Below are positions 56,001 to 64,000 of a DNA stretch of 64,000 nucleotides, piece after piece. Position 1 is the stretch's first letter. The number at the start of each line of letters is the position of its first letter. Under the pieces are notes generated by a model. That model did no database searches. It was not told the origin of the DNA and saw only the letters and a program-made list of their open reading frames with translations. Both the position numbers and the translations under genes were made by a program. The DNA comes from Ciona intestinalis (taxonomy: Eukaryota; Chordata; Ascidiacea; Phlebobranchia; Cionidae): assembly GCF_000224145.3 (NCBI RefSeq), contig NC_020166.2:3872939-3936938 (forward strand). Direction: 5' to 3'.

Positions 56001-59000
56001 AGCTAGTGTTACTGAAGAAAATATCACTGCTAAAAAACAATTGGTTCAGAGTGCAGATGAGCAACAAGCATCATTGAATACAACAAGCATGATTTTTCAA
56101 ACAGTGATTGAAGCTCCAAGTGAAGTGGATGACATGAAAGAAAGTGGTAATATTTACAATGTAGAAGAGGATGTTAAAATTGTTACAACAACAGATTTAG
56201 AAACAAATCTTGTTGAAAGTGACACAGAAGTTTCTTTAAGAGATGTGAACGAACCTGAAGCTACTATTCCATTGAATCAAAAGGCTGACAGATCTGAACT
56301 AGAAAATCAAAATGTTCCTCATGATTCCGGCAGACAAGAAATTCAAGAAGATGTGGATGAGGTTCATGAAGATCAACAACAAGTTGAAAAGGAAAATGCA
56401 TTTAAAGAACATGATGTTTTACCAACAATAAAACACACTGAACATACTGACATGAGCAAAGAGTCACCTGAAGAAACTAAGTTTCATGATTTGAGTCTAA
56501 AAAGTTATGATACACAGTCTCAAGAAAAACAAAACTTTAAGAGTTTTGCTTCATCAACTAACAACTCAGGTTCTTGTTCACCGATACATTCTATGACCAA
56601 TATAGACATAGGTACAACGGGAGAAAAAATGACAAAAGAAGTTACTGAGTTAGAAACGTCAATGACTACAAACGTGGTGGTTGTAAGCAGTGTCGCCGAG
56701 GTGGCAACAAGATCACATGCTTATGATGACAAAATTTCAACATCACAATCTCAAAATAATGATATGGTTTCTTCTGTTGACAAACCAGATCTTGCTGTCG
56801 GTGGTCAAGAAGTTGTTGGCAATATAAATGATGATTTTATGGAAAACCAACCTGTGGAAAGTGTAGATGGGCAACAAGTGTCTTTAATTGCAACAAGCGT
56901 AATCTCTCAAACGGTGCTTGATGCTTCAAGTGAAGTGGATGACATAAAAAAAAGTGTTTACAACCTGGAAGAAGATGTTAAAACTGTAACAACAACAGCA
57001 CCATGTACATATCAAAAAGAAAATTGCACAAACATTTCTTTAGAAGAAAAAGAAACCTTTTCAGATTATCAGAATGTTAATGTTAATTCTACTCTTTTAA
57101 CAAATCAAGAGCCTATGACGTCCGAACTAGAAATTCAAAATATTTCTCATGATTCCATCAAACAAGAAATTCAAGAAGATGTAGTTGAGGTGCATGAAGA
57201 TCAACATCAAGTTGAAAAAGCAATCTCTTTTAAACAACACGACGTGATTGACGGTGATGTTTTATCAACACTAAAACATACTGAACATCCTGATATAAAA
57301 AAACAACTTCCTGAAGAAAGTATAATTCCTAATATAAAGTTGCAGGATTTCAAAACTCATTCGGAACCAAGCTGTTCTGCTTCATCAACAAATACCTCCG
57401 GTTCTTGTTCACCAATACATTTCATGGTCGATGTAGATGAAGATAAAACCAGTGACGCAATGGTGGAAGAAGTTATTGAGGTAGTAACTTCAACTACTTC
57501 AAATGTTGTGGTTCAGAGCAGTGTTAGTGAGGTGGCAACAACACATGATTACCCAATTTCAACACCACAATCCCAAAATGCGATGGTTGGCGATTTTATT
57601 AAAAACCAACCAGTGCAGAATGCAGATGAACAACAAGCATCATTGAATACAACAAGTGTAATCTTGCAAACAGTGATTGATGCTCCAAATGAAGTGGATG
57701 ACATGAAAGAGTGTGGTAATGTTTACAACCTGGAAGAGGATGGTAAAACTGTTACAACAACAGAATCACGCACATATCCAGATGAAACTTGTACAAATGT
57801 TTCTTTAAAAGAAAAAGAATTCATTCCAGATCAAGACGATAAAATTACATGTACACTCCCAACACCTTTAAGCTATGAAGCTGCATATGAGGACTTCAGT
57901 ATTCGTTATGAACAGGAAATTTCACCAGAATCCAGTACTTCATCTTCACTATCCATCATTTCTCCAAAAATAACTCAAATAATTGATCAGGATTCAGAAG
58001 TTGCTGAAGCACAAGCATCTGATGTAGAAACAAGTCCACAATTGGATCAACCTACATCAGTTTTATCAGAAGATGAATTACCTGAATCAGATATAAGAAA
58101 GTCACAAAGTGAGCAAACCAAATCGTCATCTGTGTCTAATAATGATGAAATTATTCTGGTTGTGGTCAATAAAGAGGACTGTACTAAAATAACAGATGTT
58201 TGCAAATCAAACGAGCTGCAAACACAAGTGGATGAGTCCGTTGAAAACATTGTAGAAAACCAGGTTGTAACAACTGGGAACGTTTCTCGTAGCTCAAAAA
58301 TGTTGCTTGACACAATTCCTATAATACAAATTCAACCATCATCTACACGCAACTCGCCGCTCAATCCTGAATGCGATGTCTCTTCTTTTAACAAAACCCA
58401 CACTATTGACACAACTGATAATGTAAATACATATGAACAACATCAAATTGATCAAACAGTGTCTGATGAGAAACAGGATGCTGAGACTAAATATGCACAA
58501 GATACGTTAAACATCAAGAACTCACAAACATACCTGAAAATATTCTCACTGGGAAGAGTATTGGTATGGAAGAGGATGGACATGAGGAGGTTTTGCATCA
58601 ACCGCAAGAAAGTTNNNNNNNNNNNNNNNNNNNNNNNNNNNNNNNNNNNNNNNNNNNNNNNNNNTGGTATCATTCTTTTCAAACAAAATGTACATGTGCA
58701 TCATGATAGAGATGAATCAATTTCGGACAAATATGAAACATCTGATGGTTTAGACACTGACCAGTCATCTGGTATTAGAGGTGATAAATGGGAATTTGAC
58801 ACCAGTGAAACTCTCGCAGGTGGTCAGCCTGAGGTTTTTGTTGAGTTAGAAACCTTTGCCACAACATCACTATCAAGTGAACATGCAACTGATGCTACTT
58901 TTGAAAGATCAGGATCTACAGTCCTTCATCTGCCAGATATCACAGATGAAAATGTCTCAGAAGATCAGACATTGTTTGGAGCTTATAAAGTTGGTTCTTC

Positions 59001-62000
59001 GTACTCTATACCTGAACAGATGGCTATTCTAAACGAAGTAGTTACACCAGAAATGACTTGCTTTACTCATGAAATTGAATCTGATTTTGGCTTTGAAGCA
59101 ACAACACCAACCGGCAACTTGCAGCAACCAACTGCTGATGAAACTAACCAAGAATCTCAAAAAGAGTTTACTGGTATTGGGTATGTAAGTTACCCAATTG
59201 GAAATCAAAATATTGATCAATTAAGAGAAAGTGTGCCAGACCAATCACAAGTGAAGAAGATTGAAACCGAAAAACAAACAGCTTCTCTTGTTGAATCAAA
59301 CGCAGTTGTGGAAGCAAATAAAAGAAGCGAGATTGTGAAAGAGGGTCTGACACATTTTAAGGAAACTCAGCTGAGTTTTGATTCCATTTCCCACTTAGAT
59401 CTACCGTGTTATTCAAGCTCTTGCAGCAGCTCTTCCGAATCAGGAGATGAAGAAGAGTTTGTTATACTTCCTACCAGGAATGATGCAGTCAGCAGTCTTG
59501 AAATGTGTAATGTTGATTCTGAGCCAATTGCAGAGTCTACTGGTGATGAACTTCTTTCTATAAAAACAGATGAGAAACAGCACCGGACTGTAGATTGTGA
59601 AAACCAAGATTTTTCCACAATTGATGAGGTTTTTGAAGAAACTGAAAATGTTTGTGTCTCTAATACAATAACTTATAATGCACCTGTATCAAAAGTTGAC
59701 ATGGGGAAACATATAACAGATACAAGTTTTATGGTTGCTACTGAAACAGAGTATTCTTCAAACCAAGAGGCTTTAAAAAGAAACTCTGAAATCACTTATG
59801 TCAATGTGCTTTCTAATGAAGAAAAGTTAACTACCATATGTCATGATGATAATACGATTGCTACAACTGTTACAAACTATGAAGCTGATTTACCCCAGTG
59901 TTCTGATTCTTCTTCAAATGATACAGTCAAGGTTTGTCCACCTGTGCATGTAATGACAACAGATACTGCATATGCGCGTCAAATGACAACTGAAAAATTG
60001 TATCATGATCCTGTGGACACTGGAGAAAAGTTTCAGCCTGGCTTAAAAATTATTGAACAAGAAGCCCAAGATTCTGGTTTTAATCTAAACTGTTCAGCAA
60101 GTAATAATGATGAAAGCGGACAAACAGAAACATTTGATTTGTACCCAATACTACATAGCCGGGAACCTGATGATGAGTTAGTTGTTGTTAAAGATCAATA
60201 TAAAGAAGCTTGGGAAGAAAAAGAAACTGAGGAATACATTCCTATTCAGTACTCCATTACAGAAGTAAATGAACAAGCAGTAAAAACATTAGATGTTTCT
60301 GCAAATGATTCTGGTGTTGTGCTTGATCAGTCTGTTAATGCAGACAATGAGTTTGGTATGAAAGATACTACATTGCAAGGTCCACATCCCATACATTCCA
60401 CTTTTGTTGTGAATGGAGATGTTCCAAACGAAATGTATGAGTTTAGCGGTGATCCAAATGATACCATGGATAATGTTGAGCACATTACTCCATTTACAGC
60501 TGAAGCTCAGATATTGAATGAAGCAAATGGATGTTCACTGGCACAAGAACTAGCCGATGCAATGGCACCAGGTATTCAACATGGATCATATTACCCTGAT
60601 AACCTGGGTGATTCTGAAATGAACGAAACTGAATATAATGCAGATATAATGTCATCACAAGACCATTTAACTGGTTTGAAGCAATCTGATGAAATTTATG
60701 AAAGTATAACAGAACAACCAAATGTTAGTCATACCATGACTTGCTTTACACAGCACTCAAACATGGAAGGTGAAACAATACTTCAGTCAAATGAAAATCA
60801 AGATGTTAACTTTGCTTCATGCAATGATAGAGATCTGGAGGAAATTAATAAACTTCAGTCACATGGTTGGTCACAGTTCACTGAAGATACAAATGATCCC
60901 ATTGATGAAGTGTCAAGATCTGATTTATCTCCAAATGGTGGTGCTGAAACTTGTTTTTCTTCAGTTCATACCGGTTTGTACACAAGCAACCAGTGTGTCG
61001 AATATAGCAATGAAACATTTATGGAATACAAAAATGATCTAGATGTAGATAAAGTGAATGATGATTTGTATTACAATGTCCATGATGCATCAGAACTACC
61101 TGTATATGCTGACCAAAGCATGGGTCAGGATGAACCTACAGATTTGTTGGTGATTAAATCAAGTGACAGTGGAGATATTGAATTAAAACAAGCACAAGTT
61201 GTAACACTTGAAACTCCCGAATCCAGACTTTCTATGCTTGAAACTGTACAACCATTTGCTGAGAACAGTGGAACTGAAATTGAAGGAAATCCTGACAAAA
61301 ATCGTTTTAAAAGATTTTCAGAGTATGACTGGACAAAAACTCCGGCTAATTCCGGTGAAATTGATGATGATTGTTCAACTTCTTCTTCATCCACATCCAA
61401 TCCAGACTCTGAATCTGGAAATGACTCTGATCACATCCCTTTTACTAATGTACTCACATGTGGAACCATAGTTGTGTCAGAGTCAACTGAGCTGTTGGTT
61501 CCTGCTGATGCGGAGTTTAATCAATTGGAACAGCATCATGCAGTAGAATCCAGCATGGGACTAAATGTATCAAGCATACCAGCATCATCATCAAACTTGG
61601 AGTTTTCCTCATTCGCTGAAGATCGAGCAACTACTTCCTGTATCACAACCTCTAAGTACGAAGACAAAATAACATTAGCTCCTGTATTTCCCAAAGCACA
61701 TGGAGTGTTTCGTAGCCAGTCAGAATCACAGGGAGATTTACCAAATAATCGAATTGATTCTGATGCATTTTCGGACACAGATGTAATGTTGGATAACTCT
61801 GACTATGAGTCAGATGAAAAGCTTGAAAATACATCACTTTTAAATCCCACTAAACACATTTCAAGTGAAGATAGGATGGAAGCCGAAGCATTCATAACAC
61901 CAACTAGCATCGGTTTAGAAGAAGGTGCAAATTTATGTAAACGGTTCGCCAGACCTGTATCTCCTACACCACCCAGAGATATGGAAACTACATCTAATAA

Positions 62001-64000
62001 TAAAGATGATGTTGTTGTAGCAAACGTTGATGATAATAGTGAAGCTCCTATGACTCCAAATTTTCCTAGAGTGTCAGTAGCAGCACGTTTAATGTCAACA
62101 GATATGAGAGAACTCTCCCCTGCCCCAGCCTCATGTGAATCCATGGGAGAAGCTTCAGCAAATGATGAGTTTTCGTTCCGAAACTTCCCACCTCGGCATG
62201 CAGTTTCTCGCTCAATAGACTCAGCTGCCACTGTGTTTCAATTTTCCTCTACAGAAGCTTTTCCCTTCGATGGATTCAGTGCATCATCATCACGAGTAAT
62301 TTCTCTAACCACCGACCAGGCTTCTGTAGAAGAACCATGCATTCTAGATGAAACACAACAAGATCACATTCACACTGATAATGAAAATATAGATCATGCC
62401 TCTCTGGAAGTGCAATCCAGCTTTGAATCGCAAAGAGAAGGGATGCAATCTGTTACTGCACCTGGATATATGTCAATGACATTACCGGATCAATCTACTT
62501 CTGCAAATGTTTATTCCATGGGTCCAGTTACCACCTCCACCTGTAAAGAATCCTTTAGTGTCACAAGTCAAGTAGAAAGAGAACAATCCAATGTGAATGT
62601 TATTCCACAACATTGCATGACTTCCTTTTCTGAAAAGTTTTCCAAATTTGTAGAAATTATGGAAAAGGAGGGAGTACCTTGTTCACCAGTTGAGCATGAG
62701 CCACTTTCCATACCAATTGAAGGATATATGGAAATCATGGACCCTGCTCGAGCCAGAGCAGAAGCAGCTAGGTTTGAAGACATGGCGTATATGGATATAG
62801 CATACCAGGCCAACTCAGAAGAGTACAATATAACAACACGTTCCCGTCACAGTACAGGTCAAGAAATTAAGGCAATTGCAGATGACATCCTGTTAACTGA
62901 AGACAGCTCTGAATCAATTGAAATGGACAGTGTTGTGACTCCACAGGGAACTTTGTTACACACCATATTGCAAACTAGTGAAGAGCATGAAACATTAGGC
63001 AAAAGCTCAACAGAGTTTTCTAAAACTAAAACGGATTCAGAACTGTCTCATGGTGATGAATTGCCTAAAGCAAAACTTGAAAAGGTTAAAACAAGTCGAA
63101 TTCCAGTTTCAAAAATGACCAAACCCAAACCTGTTGCTCAGAGAAAACGAGAAGATCCTGTTTCACCTGGTTTATCCCGTAGCCTCCCCTTGCGCTCTTC
63201 TGGGAAGAAAAAAAGAGATAATACCTCCTCTTTCACGAAAAGAAAGGGTTTGTCAAGAAGCACATCCGCATCTAAACTTCCTGTAAGGCGTAGCACTGAA
63301 AGTCAACGTCCAAAATCAAAGAAAACTAAACAGAAACCACAAAACCAAGATTGTGATAATTCTATTGCTAGTCAATCTTCTTTGGCAAGTCAAGGGAGTT
63401 GTTCTTCCACAGTTTCACGATCGTCATCAACCAGCTCAATGAGATCTCTAAAGTTTCGCAAAAGTGGTGGAAGTTCCCCAGTACAGGAAACAAGTATTTT
63501 TCGATCTGAAGCATTTGTTAGCAAGACAATGGGTAATGAGAAATACATTGCACTGCGTGAAGGTGTGTTCACATATAAAACTTCTCCGGCAGAAGAAAAA
63601 GAAAAGAAAAACAGAAATAAAACAACATCACCTGGCCAAACTAATACTGCAACAACACAAATAAGAACTTTGAAATCAACTGGAATTCCAGTGCCTTCCC
63701 GACTTCACGGTCATGCAACTGCTCCTTATGCCTGTGATACAACAAAGTCTACATCTTATACAAATGAAGAAACGCATTTTTTAGCTGATAGCCCGAGCCT
63801 CTCAGGGTCAACCACATTAACCTTTGAACGCTCGGGCGCAAACCTCGATAGTGTAGAAGTAAAAACTTCCAGTACTGTGAGTACCACATACAGTACAAGC
63901 GGTGTGAAAATATCTTCAAATTTTGCAACTTCCCTACACGATACAATGAAAACATTGTGTACAACATCAGAGGGAACTTCAACAACTATGCATGAATACA
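38004..64000 (+). CDS. ANK: Giant ankyrin, 3' end beyond the window
   Basis: Ankyrins link membrane proteins to spectrin-actin. Exons: 38004-38105, 38238-38336, 38758-38856, 38972-39070, 39218-39403, 39622-39645, 39856-39954, 40052-40252, 40377-40475, 40546-40644, 40845-40943, 41338-41436, 41619-41717, (42444-42467 optional), 42663-42731, 42808-42936, 42993-43091, 43341-43439, 43494-43691, 43751-43853, 43996-44090, 44161-44259, 44624-44716, 44934-45012, 45420-45522, 45703-45816, 46184-46414, 46683-46781, 47800-47948, 48845-49056, 49117-49246, 49312-49383, 49477-49573, 49635-49799, 49888-50074, 50278-50406, 50679-50717, 50895-50973, 51203 onward. All phases close. Order: 24 repeats, linker, ZU5-ZU5-UPA, giant exon. 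About 5,700 residues are encoded before the edge; a death domain is expected beyond it. Being a tunicate gene, it should be co-orthologous to ANK1, ANK2 and ANK3. Confidence 0.93.
38448..38641 (+). mobile_element. TIR element (MITE family 1) in ankyrin intron
   Basis: Plus-orientation copy between the 38238 and 38758 exons. Confidence 0.88.
39622..39645 (+). other. ANK: 24-nt microexon MMVNRTTE
   Basis: An eight-codon exon between an AAATAG acceptor and a GTAAAT donor, phase 0 on both sides. The peptide MMVNRTTE is the one I recall at the same point (after repeat 6) in vertebrate ANK2 and ANK3, so identity and position both support it. Being symmetric, it can be skipped without a frameshift. 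Confidence 0.85.
42444..42467 (+). other. ANK: Candidate 24-nt microexon EWEGIYPD
   Basis: GCTGCTCAAG acceptor, eight codons, then a perfect GTAAGT donor, phase 0 to phase 0, in the intron between the 41619 and 42663 exons. The insertion would fall between two ankyrin repeats, in a loop. I recall no vertebrate counterpart, so it is supported only by splice sites and frame. Confidence 0.4.
43104..43301 (+). mobile_element. TIR element (MITE family 1) in ankyrin intron
   Basis: Plus-orientation copy starting 12 bases after the donor of the 42993 exon; it fills most of the 249 bp intron. Confidence 0.88.
44309..44541 (+). mobile_element. Degenerate SINE in ankyrin intron
   Basis: TAACGGCAATTTCTTAAACC body, GCCATACAGAAA, then the CTCGACACGAGGTGTGTAA tail, between exons 44161 and 44624. 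Confidence 0.6.
44934..45816 (+). other. ANK: Linker between ankyrin repeats and ZU5 domain
   Basis: Three exons (44934-45012, 45420-45522, 45703-45816). They carry the conserved [20 protein letters not shown] (vertebrate: MNVPETMNEVLDMSDDE) and [11 protein letters not shown] (vertebrate: [10 protein letters not shown]), followed by a Ser/Arg/Tyr-rich stretch. In vertebrate ankyrins this linker can fold back on the repeats and is regulated by phosphorylation. Confidence 0.88.
45943..46157 (-). mobile_element. TIR element with 55 bp insert and internal deletion
   Basis: TIR remnant at 45943-45960, then the ~55 bp shared flank, then a family 1 copy (46013-46157) in minus orientation lacking its middle. 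It ends 26 bases before the first ZU5 exon. Confidence 0.7.
46683..46781 (+). other. ANK: Duplicated ZU5 segment, possible cassette exon
   Basis: A 99-bp exon entering and leaving in phase 2. Its peptide ([20 protein letters not shown] then [11 protein letters not shown]) parallels the last third of the preceding exon ([20 protein letters not shown]). Vertebrate ankyrins have this segment once. The exon copy is closer to the vertebrate EGEGLASRLVEMGP form. Symmetric phase lets it be skipped, or a shorter upstream donor (GTTGGC after TGTAG, also phase 2) could make the two copies mutually exclusive. Confidence 0.7.
47484..47666 (-). mobile_element. TIR element (MITE family 1) in ankyrin intron
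   Basis: Minus-orientation copy 130 bp before the 47800 exon. Confidence 0.85.
48005..48475 (+). mobile_element. Family 2 TIR element, degenerate
   Basis: Starts TAGTATGGTGGGGTAAGAAA and contains a second GTGGGGCAAAATGGGACG at about 48208. The right end is unclear. Confidence 0.45.
48566..48835 (+). mobile_element. tRNA-headed SINE next to an ankyrin acceptor
   Basis: GCGCTGTGGCAAAGTGATTG head through CGACTCTCATTC tail. The tail ends within about 15 bases of the TAG acceptor of the 48845 exon and supplies part of its pyrimidine tract. Confidence 0.8.
55640..57840 (+). repeat. Three ~0.8 kb repeats coding inside the giant ankyrin exon
   Basis: Three imperfect units at offsets of 795 and 831 bp share the order SSTN-SGSC-PIH, then TSNVVV or TNVVV, V-EVAT, QQ-SL-TTS or ATS, QTV-(E/D)A-EVDD, and Y-(L/V)EED-KTVTTT. 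Anchor points are about 55753, 56548 and 57379. Upstream of the anchors, units 2 and 3 also share SELE, QEIQEDV, EVHEDQ and KHTEH; unit 1 retains less of this part. All keep frame, so the repeat expanded as coding sequence. Confidence 0.75.
58500..58664. other. Assembly gap of 50 N with a local frame break
   Basis: Ns run from 58615 to 58664. From about 58503 to the gap, the frame used on both sides gives an unusual basic peptide. The frame starting at 58503 gives the expected acidic style ([20 protein letters not shown]). After the gap the original frame resumes (from 58666). This points to one missing base near 58490-58505 in the assembly rather than a real mutation. Confidence 0.7.
63091..63690 (+). 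other. ANK: Basic segment with SxIP-type motifs
   Basis: SRIP at 63094-63105 lies in a basic setting ([18 protein letters not shown]). TGIP at 63679-63690 also lies beside basic residues ([14 protein letters not shown]). S/T-x-I/L-P in basic, Ser/Pro-rich sequence is the known binding motif for EB proteins at microtubule plus ends, and giant ankyrin-G is reported to bind EB proteins this way. The stretch between is Lys/Arg/Ser-rich. Function here is inference. Confidence 0.5.

Larger units (their letters stand above)
51203..64000 (+). other. ANK: Giant ankyrin exon, open to window edge
   Basis: From the acceptor at 51201-51202 one frame stays open to 64000, about 4,266 codons, apart from a local disturbance beside the gap at 58615. 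Composition is Glu, Ser, Thr, Asp and Val-rich with no predicted folded domain, like the giant insertions of ankyrin-B (440 kDa) and ankyrin-G (480 kDa), which also follow UPA directly. Early motifs ([39 protein letters not shown]) recall early motifs of human ankyrin-B (EDLEKVNEILRSGT, SVRELMKAF). A basic Ser-rich stretch with SxIP motifs begins near 63070. In neurons the vertebrate giant forms organise axons. Confidence 0.85.

Noticed and set aside
61803..62231. 142-residue minus-strand ORF
   Set aside because: Shadow of the giant ankyrin exon; Ser/Ala-rich antisense frames are common opposite its Ser/Glu codons.
51203..64000. Death domain inside the giant exon
   Set aside because: No stretch resembles the conserved ankyrin death-domain core (GLSWTELAREL type). 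It must lie downstream of the window.

Overview
The window looks like nuclear DNA of a sea squirt of the genus Ciona. It is AT-rich, has compact many-exon genes with short GT-AG introns, and is crowded with one recurring family of ~190 bp terminal-inverted-repeat elements and one tRNA-headed SINE. The species call is inference from those repeats and from the divergence of the proteins. Two runs of exactly 50 N (2856-2905 and 58615-58664) mark assembly gaps. Exons below were placed by hand from splice sites, reading phase and remembered family sequences; no alignment was run.

Layout. (1) 881-6563, minus strand: a complete 17-exon gene for a secreted protein of about 785 residues with a signal peptide, an acidic Pro/Thr-rich stalk, nine calcium-binding EGF modules and six short EGF modules. 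(2) 8076-18509, minus strand: a complete 28-exon TMEM67 (meckelin, MKS3), 967 residues, a transition-zone receptor of primary cilia. (3) 21771 to beyond 64000, plus strand: an ankyrin gene, the pre-duplication relative of vertebrate ANK1/2/3. Between 21.7 and 36.9 kb lie several short ATG exons whose donors fit the first ankyrin-repeat exon at 38004; they look like alternative promoters and N termini. From 38004 to 44716 come 24 ankyrin repeats, then a linker, the ZU5-ZU5-UPA spectrin-binding module (46184-50406), two small exons, and a single exon open from 51203 to the window edge (at least 12.8 kb, more than 4,260 residues). That exon sits where the giant exons of vertebrate ANK2 and ANK3 sit. 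The death domain and C terminus must lie past 64000.

The three genes are not an operon. The EGF gene lies 1.5 kb downstream of TMEM67 on the same strand, and TMEM67 is head-to-head with the ankyrin gene. The strongest leads are the giant ankyrin exon with motifs recalling vertebrate giant ankyrins, the set of alternative first exons, two in-frame 24-nt microexons, a duplicated ZU5 segment, and introns made largely of transposable elements.
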